13,772 nucleotides of DNA from Mycoplasmatota bacterium (GCA_012510745.1 JAAZHK010000068.1:1-13772), one strand, 5' to 3'. Positions 1 through 7,727 are shown, counted from the first letter of the stretch. Translations and numbers: made by a program. The notes: generated from the letters alone by a model not told the origin.

Positions 1-1134
1 ATAATAACTTATATTAATAATAATAATATTAATTTCAAGGGAGGAAAAGTTTTTTTAGTAGTTGGGGGCATTGTTATTGGTACCCTTTTAATTTCTAATT
101 TAAATTTAAATGAACCTAAAGAATCTATTAATCATAATTATCAATATATACAAAAGATTGACATTGTTAAACCTAATTTAATAGAAGAAGAAATAGTAAA
201 AGAAAATATTATTAATAATAATCAAATTAATCAAAATCATCAAACTAAAAACATTCAATCTCTCGATAAAGAAACTACTACATCAAAAATTGAATCTAAC
301 AACGCTAATCAACCTATCCATGAGATTAATCAAAATACTAGTAGTGAAATCATGGTCACATTATATCGTTCTAATGGTATAGTTGAACAGATAAATTTAG
401 AAAGTTATGTAGCTGGTGTAGTTGCAGCAGAAATGCCTGCATCTTTTAATATTGAAGCTTTAAAAGCTCAAAGTATTTTAGCAAGAACTTATGCATTAAA
501 AAAAATAAATAATAATCAAATATTAACTGACTCTACTTCTACTCAAGTTTATAAAGATATAAATCAATTAAAAGAATTATGGGGCAGCGATTATAATTTC
601 TATTATAATAAAATAGTTAGCGCTACTAAAAGTACTGAAGGTAAATATTTAACTTATAACAACAATTTTATAGAAGCTGTATATCATTCTACTAGTAATG
701 GGCAAACAGAAGATTCTGTCAATGTTTGGGGTAATCATTATCCCTATCTAGTTAGCGTTGATAGTCATTGGGATTTATCAGCTACTAGTTACTTAAGAGA
801 AACCTACAAAGACTTTAATATTATTAGTTCAATATTAGGAATCTCTTTTAATGAAAATAGTAATATTGAAATATTATCTAAAACAAATGGACAACGAATT
901 AAACAAATAAAAATAGATAATTTTATATTCTCTGGTGTCGAATTAAGAAATTTACTAAATTTAAGATCTGCAGATATTGAATTTATTATTAACGAGAAAG
1001 AAGTTAAAATAATTACTAGAGGTTATGGTCATGGTGTTGGAATGAGTCAATATGGAGCTAATGGAATGGCAAAAGAAGGTTATAGTTATCAACAAATTTT
1101 AAATTATTACTATCCAGGAACAACCTTAAAATAA
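1..1134 (+). CDS. spoIID: SpoIID, sporulation peptidoglycan lytic transglycosylase (5' end outside window)
   Basis: SpoIID cleaves glycan strands and, with SpoIIM and SpoIIP, drives forespore engulfment. The frame is open from base 1 with no ATG before 352, so the start lies upstream and the ATG at 352 is internal. The visible 377 residues begin with a basic stretch (FKGGK), then a membrane segment at residues 17-32 (VFLVVGGIVIGTLLIS), then an Asn/Gln-rich linker to about 117, then the SpoIID domain. Family hallmarks are EMPASF-x2-EALKAQ, with the presumed catalytic Glu at 144 (bases 430-432); AVYHSTSNGQTED followed by VWG; and the closing GYGHGVGMSQYG and YYYPGT motifs. The cysteines that bind zinc in the C. 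difficile enzyme are absent, so it resembles the metal-free B. subtilis form. It faces an extracytoplasmic compartment. The next gene has its own promoter. Family assignment is firm; a SpoIID/LytB paralogue is the alternative. Confidence 0.93.
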   Translation: MITYINNNNINFKGGKVFLVVGGIVIGTLLISNLNLNEPKESINHNYQYIQKIDIVKPNLIEEEIVKENIINNNQINQNHQTKNIQSLDKETTTSKIESNNANQPIHEINQNTSSEIMVTLYRSNGIVEQINLESYVAGVVAAEMPASFNIEALKAQSILARTYALKKINNNQILTDSTSTQVYKDINQLKELWGSDYNFYYNKIVSATKSTEGKYLTYNNNFIEAVYHSTSNGQTEDSVNVWGNHYPYLVSVDSHWDLSATSYLRETYKDFNIISSILGISFNENSNIEILSKTNGQRIKQIKIDNFIFSGVELRNLLNLRSADIEFIINEKEVKIITRGYGHGVGMSQYGANGMAKEGYSYQQILNYYYPGTTLK

Positions 1135-1161
1135 TTATTTATAATTAAAAACAGATTTTTA

Positions 1162-1190
1162 TTGCTTTTTCTTCTTTCCTTTGTTAAAAT
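1162..1190 (+). promoter_or_regulatory. SigA-type promoter of the ClpX-like gene
   Basis: TTGCTT at 1162-1167 and TAAAAT at 1185-1190 are separated by exactly 17 bases. A TG one base upstream of the -10 hexamer (1182-1183) makes it an extended -10. Transcription would begin near 1197, leaving a leader of under 20 bases that contains little beyond the ribosome binding site. Seen in sequence; function inferred. Confidence 0.6.
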
Positions 1191-1214
1191 AAATCGCATT
1201 AGGAGTTGTTTTAT

Positions 1215-2756
1215 ATGAGTAAATTTCAAAAATATGATTTAGCTATTCTTTTTGATTGCGTTAATAGTTCATCAGAAAATATTGCTTTAATACCTAAAAT
1301 GGTTATCGAAGGAAAACACATTTGCCTTGAAGAAAACGAAGAAATAAGTATGTTTATTACTAAAGATGAAAACATTTATCCTTCTGTTGAAGAAGCTTAT
1401 TTAGAAGAATATAACCAATGTTTTGGATTCCCTATTAATCTAGAAACTGAGATTCAAGGCAAAACGTTAAAAATGTTTTCTGAAAACGATAAAAATGAAT
1501 TAATGTCTTTATATCTAGATGATATATTTCATTTTAGCTATAGTATTGGTTTCAATTTAAATGAAGATAAATTAGTTACTTATAAAATAGATTTAGACAA
1601 ATCAGAAATAAGTAATATTGATATTAATAAGGATTTATATAGTAGTCTTGCTAATGAAATTATAATAACTAAAAAAATAAATAATAATTTTAAAGATATC
1701 AACAGTATTAAAGTAAGTAATTCTTACAAAATTAATTCCATAAATGAAATTGAGCCATTATATGTACATGAAAATAAAAAACAACAAATTGAATTGCCTA
1801 TTAAATTAGATAAAGTTTTTAAAGACATAACAAAGCACGTTTTATTTCAAGACGAACCAATAAAGAAAATATTAACTGCAGTTTATAAAAATCAATTAAT
1901 CGATGATCCTAAATTAAAAACAAACATTTTATTAGCAGGTCCTACTGGTGTTGGTAAAACAGAGATTATGCGTTTACTAGCTAAAAATCTGAAGCTCCCT
2001 ATTACTATTGAGGATGCAACACAATATACTATTTCTGGTTATGTTGGAAAAAGTACTGATGAAATGTTATTTCATTTATATGAAGCAGCAGATAGAAATA
2101 TTGAATTAGCTCAAAAAGGAATTTTAGTAATTGATGAAATAGATAAAAAGGCAAGTCCTGTTGGTCAAAAAGACACTGTTGCGGGAGTAGGAGTTTTATA
2201 TTCTTTACTCAAATTAATGGAAGATGGCAACTATGTACTTAACACTTCAAGAGGATCTATTAATTTTAATACTTCGAAATTAACTATTATTGTAGCTGGT
2301 GCTTTTTCTGAAATAAAGGATATTAAAGAACGAACTATTGGTTTTAATCAAAACATAAATAATGATAATCAAATTGATTTTAATAATGAAAATTTAATAA
2401 ACTTTGGAATGCCTCCCGAGTTTATTGGAAGATGCCAATCAAAAGTTTTTTTAAATCCCTTAGGACCTTTAGAATTAAAAGAGATATTAAAAAAGTCTAA
2501 AAGCAGCAATCTTGTTTTAAATCGTAAATTCTTTAATACTCAAGGCATAGCTTTAACATATAATAAAGCTTTAGACGAAATAGCTACTAGAGCACATAAA
2601 TTAGGAACTGGAGCAAGAAGTTTAAATTCTATTGTTGATGAAACATTATCTGAAGCTACATATGATATTTTAGTTAATCCAAATAAATATCAAAAACTAA
2701 TTATAACTAAAGATACTGTTATAAATCCAAAAATATACAAATTAATAAAAAAGTAA
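1215..2756 (+). CDS. ClpX-like AAA+ unfoldase with degenerate N-terminal zinc-finger region
   Basis: A 513-residue AAA+ ATPase of the ClpX branch. The ATG at 1215 is chosen because AGGAG (1201-1205) lies 9 bases before it; the in-frame TTG at 1206 directly abuts that site and cannot use it. Motifs by residue: Walker A GPTGVGKT 242-249, pore loop GYVG 275-278, Walker B ILVIDE 303-308, sensor 1 around IIVAGAF, IGF tripeptide 375-377, arginine finger in PEFIGR (Arg 406), sensor 2 GAR 466-468. The IGF suggests it can still dock on ClpP. The RKH pore loop of ClpX is shortened and lacks that triplet. The N-terminal ~195 residues are unusual: only Cys15 and Cys37 remain where ClpX has two CxxC knuckles, followed by ~150 acidic, Asn-rich residues of unknown fold. 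It is probably a cytosolic protein remodelling or degradation factor; a second, normal ClpX elsewhere is expected. Substrate unknown. Confidence 0.85.
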   Translation: MSKFQKYDLAILFDCVNSSSENIALIPKMVIEGKHICLEENEEISMFITKDENIYPSVEEAYLEEYNQCFGFPINLETEIQGKTLKMFSENDKNELMSLYLDDIFHFSYSIGFNLNEDKLVTYKIDLDKSEISNIDINKDLYSSLANEIIITKKINNNFKDINSIKVSNSYKINSINEIEPLYVHENKKQQIELPIKLDKVFKDITKHVLFQDEPIKKILTAVYKNQLIDDPKLKTNILLAGPTGVGKTEIMRLLAKNLKLPITIEDATQYTISGYVGKSTDEMLFHLYEAADRNIELAQKGILVIDEIDKKASPVGQKDTVAGVGVLYSLLKLMEDGNYVLNTSRGSINFNTSKLTIIVAGAFSEIKDIKERTIGFNQNINNDNQIDFNNENLINFGMPPEFIGRCQSKVFLNPLGPLELKEILKKSKSSNLVLNRKFFNTQGIALTYNKALDEIATRAHKLGTGARSLNSIVDETLSEATYDILVNPNKYQKLIITKDTVINPKIYKLIKK

Positions 2757-2773
2757 TTAATAATTACTTTTTT
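2747..2773. terminator. Bidirectional hairpin terminator spanning both stop codons
   Basis: A perfect 12-bp inverted repeat: AAAAAAGTAATT at 2747-2758, a 3-base loop, AATTACTTTTTT at 2762-2773. Read in either direction the stem ends in a T run. It contains the TAA of the ClpX-like gene (2754-2756) and the TAA of gltX (2759-2757), which directly abut. The stem has a single G:C pair, so strength is uncertain. Confidence 0.65.
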
Positions 2774-4421
2774 TTATTGCTAAAGAAACTCTATTTTCAA
2801 TACAATCTTTTTTTAATAATTGCATAATTTCATATAAATCAGGTGTCATTGATTTAGTAGTTAAAGCTACTCTAATAACAGTAGTGATATCAGTAATGTT
2901 ACCTTTATATTTATCAGGATTTAATTTATAATCTTTCATATTAGAAGCATAGCCTAACTCATCACACAAATCTTTAATTTTTTTAAACCAAGTTTCTTTA
3001 TCATCATTTTCATCATAATATTTAATTAAATAAATATCTAATATATTTTTTATTTCATTTTTATTTGTTATAGCTTGCCATTCATATTTTTCGGCTAAAA
3101 ACAATTCATCATACATATAAAAAATTTGATCCATAATTTCACTATAACATGCAAAATCTTTACGAGGTTTTTTACCCTCTCTTTCAATATTTAAAATTGC
3201 AATTGAATAATCTTTATATTTAATTAATAAATCCGCATAATTAGAATTAAATTTTAAAGCCCAAGTTAATAATGAATTGTATACTTCCAAAGCTGACAAT
3301 TTACTAATATAGTTTTTTGAAATATTTATAATTTTTTCTAAATCAAATAATGAACCACTCTTACTAATCTTTTTAAAATCAATTTTAAATTCTTCAATCA
3401 GCTTATCTGGATTATCGTCCATCCACCCTTCGAAATTGGAATTAGCTAAAGTTAATAAATATTGTTTAATTGCATAAATAGGATAACCTTTTTCATGATA
3501 ATAACTAACAGCAGCTTCAGGATCTTTTCTTTTACTTAGTTTTCGTCTAATTCCACTATCTTCAATTTTCATTACCAAACCTAAATGTGCATATTTAGGA
3601 GGTTTAAAATCAAATGTTTGCCATAATTGTAAATGGATAGGTGTTGAAGATAACCATTCTTCTGCTCTCAATATATGAGTCGTTCTCATTAAATAATCAT
3701 CTACAATATGCGCTAAATGATAAATAGGTAGTCCATCATTTTTTATTAAAACAACGTCTAAATCATTTTCTGGAAATTCAATCGAGCCTCTTACTAGATC
3801 ATGAACAACTATCTTTTTATTAAAGTTACCAGGAGATTTTAATCTAATAATATAATTGTCACCATTAATTATTCTTTTAGCACATTCTTCTTTTGATAAA
3901 CTACGACATATTGCCCATTTTCCGTAATAACCTAATCTATCTTTTTGTTTTTCTTGTTGCTTACGCATATTATCTAAAGTCTCTTCTGAACAAAAACACG
4001 GATAAGCTAAATCTTTTTCAATTAAATATTTAACAAAAGTCTGATAGATTTCTTTTCGTTTACTTTGAATGTAAGGACCATACTCCCCTTTACTTTCTGT
4101 TTCTGAAATTACACCTTCGTCATAAGAGATATCGAAACTTTTTAAATCATCAATAATACCTTGTATACCATTTTCTAAACTTCTTTTTTGATCAGTATCT
4201 TCAATTCTTATATAAAATATTCCATCAGTATCTTTAGGAATCTTTTGGGCAATAAAAGTAGTTAATAAACTACCCATATGAACAAACCCAGTTGGAGATG
4301 GTGCGAATCTTGAAACAATAGCACCTTCTTTTAATTTTCTTAAGGGATATTTATTTTCATAATAACTAATATCTTTATTAATATCTGGATATATTAAATT
4401 AGCTAGTTCTTTATTAGTCAT
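2757..4421 (-). CDS. gltX: Glutamyl-tRNA synthetase, clostridial ~550-residue type
   Basis: This enzyme attaches glutamate to tRNA-Glu in the cytosol and, where GatCAB makes Gln-tRNA, usually to tRNA-Gln too. It has 554 residues. The class I signatures are both present: PSPTGFVHMGS, whose HMGS (48-51) is the HIGH motif, and KLSKR at 294-298 as the KMSKS loop. FYIRIEDTDQKR (69-80) is typical of GluRS. C142, C144 and C172 could hold the zinc of the acceptor-stem-binding region. The ~35-residue extension before the catalytic fold and the long helical C-terminal anticodon-binding part match the form common in Clostridia, not the ~485-residue B. subtilis form. Start supported by AAAGGAGATGAT just upstream. 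It is the last gene of a four-gene operon, 18 bases after the membrane-protein gene. No glutaminyl-tRNA synthetase is seen, so non-discriminating charging is inferred, not shown. Confidence 0.95.
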   Translation of the reverse strand: MTNKELANLIYPDINKDISYYENKYPLRKLKEGAIVSRFAPSPTGFVHMGSLLTTFIAQKIPKDTDGIFYIRIEDTDQKRSLENGIQGIIDDLKSFDISYDEGVISETESKGEYGPYIQSKRKEIYQTFVKYLIEKDLAYPCFCSEETLDNMRKQQEKQKDRLGYYGKWAICRSLSKEECAKRIINGDNYIIRLKSPGNFNKKIVVHDLVRGSIEFPENDLDVVLIKNDGLPIYHLAHIVDDYLMRTTHILRAEEWLSSTPIHLQLWQTFDFKPPKYAHLGLVMKIEDSGIRRKLSKRKDPEAAVSYYHEKGYPIYAIKQYLLTLANSNFEGWMDDNPDKLIEEFKIDFKKISKSGSLFDLEKIINISKNYISKLSALEVYNSLLTWALKFNSNYADLLIKYKDYSIAILNIEREGKKPRKDFACYSEIMDQIFYMYDELFLAEKYEWQAITNKNEIKNILDIYLIKYYDENDDKETWFKKIKDLCDELGYASNMKDYKLNPDKYKGNITDITTVIRVALTTKSMTPDLYEIMQLLKKDCIENRVSLAIKKSNY

Positions 4422-4439
4422 TATATCATCTCCTTTCTT

Positions 4440-4967
4440 TTAAGCTTCAACTACTATTTTTTTAATATCATATTTATATATTGCTAATAATTCAAAAATT
4501 AATAAAACTATTTCTGCTACAATACCGAAAATAGAATTACAATAAATATTATACGTTAACCATAATATGCTTATAGGCAATGATAAAAAGCGATATATTT
4601 TAAGATTTTTCTGCCACAAAGAGTAAGTCATTAATATAGCTGCTACAACAGGCATTAAACTGTATATGTTAGTATAGGTAAACATGGTCATTAATGTAAT
4701 TAAAAATAATATAGTTAATAACATATATATAGAATTATTTTTGTTCTTTTTTACATTATCATAAAACCAGAAGTTTCTAACTATATTGACTGAATTCATA
4801 GTAAAACCTGTCATTGCCTCTAATAACAAATATTGTAATCCATAAAAACAAGCATACATAATACAAAAAACCATAATTTTTTTCTTATCTTTATTTAAAT
4901 AAATCATCCCTTGAAAGATAACTGCTATTAAAACAAAAATTTGGGATAAAACATAATTTAAAGACAT
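4440..4967 (-). CDS. YgjV-like inner-membrane protein of unknown function
   Basis: A 175-residue integral membrane protein with about six hydrophobic segments (roughly 5-23, 30-50, 81-98, 100-116, 125-143, 147-165) and Lys-rich turns between them. The block LLLEAMTGFTMNSVNIVRNF (about 47-66), with its Gly and Arg-Asn, resembles the conserved core of the bacterial YgjV family (Imp-YgjV). The family has no established biochemical role. It starts 20 bases after the archaeal-type AspRS stop, with GAGGT upstream of the ATG, and lies 18 bases before gltX. It is therefore co-transcribed with two synthetases, which may reflect only shared expression. Family call is from remembered motif resemblance and is moderately sure. 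Confidence 0.65.
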   Translation of the reverse strand: MSLNYVLSQIFVLIAVIFQGMIYLNKDKKKIMVFCIMYACFYGLQYLLLEAMTGFTMNSVNIVRNFWFYDNVKKNKNNSIYMLLTILFLITLMTMFTYTNIYSLMPVVAAILMTYSLWQKNLKIYRFLSLPISILWLTYNIYCNSIFGIVAEIVLLIFELLAIYKYDIKKIVVEA

Positions 4968-4987
4968 ACTTACCTCACTACTATATA

Positions 4988-6301
4988 TTATGGATTTAAA
5001 CGATTAGGGCCTCTAAATATAAACATGGCTTCTTTAATTGTTATACCTAACATTAACATCGTTAAACGATTTACGCCTAAACCAAAACCTCCGTGTGGAG
5101 GACAACCATATTTAAAAAACTCTAAATAAAATTTTACATCTTTATCTAAACCTTTTTCTTGAGCTTGTTTTTTTAGTATTTCATAACGATGTTCTCTTTG
5201 AGCACCTGTAGTTATTTCACATCCTCGCCAAATTAAATCATAGCCTTGAGGAACACCTTCTTTTCGCATATGATAAAATGGTCTTTTTTTAAAACTATAA
5301 TCCGTTATGAAAATAAACTCATGTCCATATTTTTTTAAAGCTAGCTTTCCTGTTAATTTTTCGGCTTCACTATTTAAATCTCCGGCATCTTCTTTTGGTA
5401 TTTGATAACCATAATTATCAGCTAAAGCTTGATAAACTTCATTTAATTTAAGTCTGGGAAAAGGTTTTGTAGGAATAATAACTTCTTTATTAAATAAAGT
5501 TTTAATTTGTTCACCATATTGATTTTTAACTGCAGTAAAACCTGCAATTAAAAGATCTTCCTCAAATGACATTACATCTTCAAAGGAGTTTATATAACTA
5601 AATTCCAAATCAAAAGAAGTAAATTCAGTAGCATGGCGATTAGTATTAGAATTCTCTGCTCTAAAAGCAGGCGCTACTTCAAAAATCTTTTCTAACCCGC
5701 TAGCCATAGCCATTTGTTTATAAAATTGAGGACTTTGAGCTAAATAGGCTTTTTGATTAAAATATTTTAATTCAAATACTTCTGAACCACTTTCACTAGC
5801 GGTGCCAATTATTTTAGGAGTATTTATTTCAATAAAATTTTCTTGATATAAATAGCTACGCATTGCTTCAATCATACAACTTTGTATTTTAAAAATTAAA
5901 GTATTCTTTTCATTTCTTAAATCGATAAAACGATAATCTAATTTAGTATCTATTAATGCTGTATCATTATTTTTAAAATTAAAAGGTAACTCTTCTAAAC
6001 TTTTACTAGTAACAATAATTTCAGAAGGCAATAATTCCATTCCTCTTAATTTCACTTTAGAATTAGCTAATAGTCTACCTACTACTTTAATCGTACTTTC
6101 ATTAGTTAAATTAGATACAATTTCATTTAGTTTTTTGTTTTCTTCATTCTTTTCAATAGTTATTTGAACTTTTTCTGTAATATCTCTTAAAATAATAAAT
6201 TGAACGTATTGTAAATCTCTAATATTATCTACAAATCCTTGTAAAGTTATTTCATGATTAAGGTGTGTTTCTAAGTCTTTTAAATAAATTCTTTTCATCA
6301 T
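4988..6301 (-). CDS. aspS2: Archaeal-type aspartyl-tRNA synthetase (AspRS2), probably for tRNA-Asn as well
   Basis: A class IIb synthetase of 437 residues lacking the GAD insertion of bacterial AspRS, hence of the archaeal/eukaryotic type. An N-terminal OB-fold anticodon-binding domain (1-105) precedes the catalytic domain. Motif 2 holds APAFRAENSNTNRHATEF (210-227) and motif 3 GGFGLGVNRLTMLML (404-418). LAQSPQFYKQ (187-196) and the FDLEF that follows motif 2 favour AspRS over the related AsnRS, which normally has a SGQL-type motif and EPEMAF. In bacteria this second AspRS (as in Deinococcus) generally charges both tRNA-Asp and tRNA-Asn, feeding GatCAB. The ATG at 6301 overlaps the previous stop by one base (TAATG). 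An AGGAG lies 4 bases before it and 7 before the second ATG at 6298, which may be the true start. Dual specificity is inferred from family and context. Confidence 0.88.
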   Translation of the reverse strand: MMKRIYLKDLETHLNHEITLQGFVDNIRDLQYVQFIILRDITEKVQITIEKNEENKKLNEIVSNLTNESTIKVVGRLLANSKVKLRGMELLPSEIIVTSKSLEELPFNFKNNDTALIDTKLDYRFIDLRNEKNTLIFKIQSCMIEAMRSYLYQENFIEINTPKIIGTASESGSEVFELKYFNQKAYLAQSPQFYKQMAMASGLEKIFEVAPAFRAENSNTNRHATEFTSFDLEFSYINSFEDVMSFEEDLLIAGFTAVKNQYGEQIKTLFNKEVIIPTKPFPRLKLNEVYQALADNYGYQIPKEDAGDLNSEAEKLTGKLALKKYGHEFIFITDYSFKKRPFYHMRKEGVPQGYDLIWRGCEITTGAQREHRYEILKKQAQEKGLDKDVKFYLEFFKYGCPPHGGFGLGVNRLTMLMLGITIKEAMFIFRGPNRLNP

Positions 6302-6804
6302 TATACTCCTATTCCATCTTTTAATTTAAGAACAAAATGTAAGGCTTGTTCATCTAATTTTTCTAATGTGGAATTGTTAATAACATAATCATATTGATAA
6401 TTACCAACATTAGCATCTGATGAATTACTTTTAATTATTTCGATACTATCCCTTTTTAAGAATAAAGTCAAAGCTTTAAATTGTTTAACAACTCTATTTA
6501 TTTCTTCCGGTTCTCTAATATGAATAAATAATATTTCATTATCTGATTGATAAAAATCCTTAATTGCTAATTCAGTATTTTTAAATGCCATATCATTATA
6601 TTCTGTTGTTAGTTTTTTTAAATCAGATAAAAATTTACGATCTTTTTCAGTTTTTTTGCCATCCCAACCTATTTGTTTAGCTATTTCTTTTATTTTATCA
6701 ATGGTAGAGAAATTAATTACTTTGGCATATTTATTAACTAACTCAATAAAAGTATCTTTGCCACTTTCTGCTGGACCATTAATAACAATAATTTCTTTTA
6801 ACAT
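6301..6804 (-). CDS. P-loop nucleotide-kinase-like protein
   Basis: A 167-residue P-loop NTPase beginning almost at once with the Walker A loop GPAESGKDT (10-18). Asp replaces the usual Ser/Thr after the lysine and Thr follows, a variant familiar from deoxynucleoside-monophosphate kinases and related small kinases. The following block includes GWDGKKTEKDRKFLSDL (47-63), charged like a nucleotide-binding lid, and FIHIREPEE (93-101) resembles the stretch with the substrate-contacting arginine of NMP kinases. The substrate cannot be told from sequence; a phage-type dNMP kinase relative is my best guess. It is the first gene of the operon with aspS2, the membrane-protein gene and gltX, and its TAA shares a base with the aspS2 ATG, giving likely translational coupling. 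AAGAGG lies upstream of the start. Confidence 0.7.
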   Translation of the reverse strand: MLKEIIVINGPAESGKDTFIELVNKYAKVINFSTIDKIKEIAKQIGWDGKKTEKDRKFLSDLKKLTTEYNDMAFKNTELAIKDFYQSDNEILFIHIREPEEINRVVKQFKALTLFLKRDSIEIIKSNSSDANVGNYQYDYVINNSTLEKLDEQALHFVLKLKDGIGV

Positions 6805-6836
6805 ATTAACCTCTTTACTTCATCTTATTATTCTCT

Positions 6837-6865
6837 ATTATATCAATTATTATTTAGTAAGTCTA
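6837..6865 (-). promoter_or_regulatory. SigA-type promoter of the kinase-aspS2-ygjV-like-gltX operon
   Basis: On the minus strand a perfect TATAAT (6842-6837) is preceded by TG one base away (extended -10). TAGACT (6865-6860) lies 17 bases further upstream and matches four of six consensus -35 bases. Transcription would start near 6830, giving a leader of about 25 bases, too short for a T-box or other riboswitch. Confidence 0.65.
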
Positions 6866-6902
6866 TTTATTAATAGATAATATTTATTTAAATCTGATTT
6901 TT

Positions 6903-7697
6903 TTATATTATTTTAATATACTTTAATATCTTTTTAAAAGAAGTATTATTAGTACAAACTAAATCGAAATTTTCTTCATAAAAGGCTTTGTTTTCGGTTA
7001 CTTTTGTTTCTAAGAAACCTATCTTTAAAGCTTCTTCTCTTTTTTCTACTGGTATCATTTTTATATCAGAGATTAAATCACCAAATAAAATAATATGTTC
7101 ACGGTTTTGAAGTTTTACTTTTACTTCATTTGGTAATAAAACCTCGTCCTTGTTTAAAGAGTGAATAATATAATTTCTTATACCTATAGCTTTACCATTT
7201 TCAAATTGAAGAAAATTAGAAAGAATATAAATATTATCATAATTGCAAGAATTAACAATTAAGAATTCCTCAATTATATTACCAATACCGGCAGACATAA
7301 TAATAATAGGGACTCCTTTTCGGTGCATTCTTCTAAAAAAGTTTTTAGCACCTTTTCTAAAAATAATAGATTTTGATTTTCCAACAATTTGTTTAATTAT
7401 TGATTCTGACAATTCATATTTAATAAACAAATCAATATGTTTCATCCACCATTCATTCATCAATTTATTTTTAATGTGAAAATCGATATTTTCATCAGTT
7501 TCAATAGGTCGATAATAATCATACAAGGATTCACGTTTTTTATCATATTCTTCTGGTAATAATGAAGTATATGATAAAGCCTCCCAAGTGCTATGATTAC
7601 TAACAGTAATAGTGCGATCAAAATCCATTGTAATATAAAAAGAACTAGGTTCCCATTTTTCAATTCTTTTTAAAGTTCCCTTTTTGATTATTATCAT
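6903..7697 (-). CDS. Eukaryote-type pyrimidine 5'-nucleotidase (UMPH-1/NT5C3 family, HAD fold)
   Basis: A 264-residue HAD phosphatase resembling human cytosolic NT5C3, which dephosphorylates UMP and CMP. HAD motif I is DFDRTIT (25-31), with Asp25 as nucleophile and Asp27 as acid/base. Motif II is the Ser of MSAGIGNIIEE (134-144), motif III lies near NK (182-183), motif IV is GDLISD (206-211). Collinear family blocks are YYRPIETDE (61-69), SNFLQFENG (160-168) and LKIGFLETKV (224-233); their spacing and wording follow NT5C3, not bacterial phosphatases such as YjjG. It should be cytosolic. The gene has its own promoter and AGAGG site and ends about 100 bases before the kinase gene, so pyrimidine salvage is plausible. 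The true substrate is unproven; related bacterial HADs could have other small phosphates. Confidence 0.8.
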   Translation of the reverse strand: MIIIKKGTLKRIEKWEPSSFYITMDFDRTITVSNHSTWEALSYTSLLPEEYDKKRESLYDYYRPIETDENIDFHIKNKLMNEWWMKHIDLFIKYELSESIIKQIVGKSKSIIFRKGAKNFFRRMHRKGVPIIIMSAGIGNIIEEFLIVNSCNYDNIYILSNFLQFENGKAIGIRNYIIHSLNKDEVLLPNEVKVKLQNREHIILFGDLISDIKMIPVEKREEALKIGFLETKVTENKAFYEENFDLVCTNNTSFKKILKYIKII

Positions 7698-7727
7698 ATT
7701 TACCTCTTTTTTAGTTTTACTATTACA

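Noticed and set aside
1138..1165. Weak AAAAA-CAGA-TTTTT hairpin after spoIID as a terminator
   Set aside because: The stem is five A:T pairs with no proper T tail, and it overlaps the -35 of the next gene. It may contribute to termination but cannot be supported.
1206..1214. TTG at 1206 as start of the ClpX-like gene
   Set aside because: AGGAG ends directly before it, leaving no spacing; the ATG at 1215 has the normal 9-base spacing.
4988..6301. Asparaginyl-tRNA synthetase as the identity of the 437-residue enzyme
   Set aside because: The LAQSPQFYKQ block and the FDLEF following motif 2 match AspRS; AsnRS normally has a SGQL-type motif and EPEMAF at these places.
6862..6877. TCTATT-TATT-AATAGA hairpin between the 5'-nucleotidase and kinase genes
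   Set aside because: Six weak pairs without a T run, overlapping the -35 of the operon promoter; likely chance in AT-rich DNA.
6656..6880. Open frame of 74 codons on the plus strand opposite the kinase-like gene
   Set aside because: It is antisense to a convincing P-loop gene, has no ribosome binding site, and its hydrophobic content is what the complement of AT-rich codons gives.
6805..6902. T-box or other riboswitch ahead of the synthetase operon
   Set aside because: The leader after the predicted start site is only about 25 bases, and no T-box core or antiterminator is visible in the gap.
7243..7663. Open frames of 78 codons (plus) and 67 codons (minus, other frame) inside the 5'-nucleotidase gene
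   Set aside because: Both are shadows of the HAD gene, which carries all four catalytic motifs over its full length.
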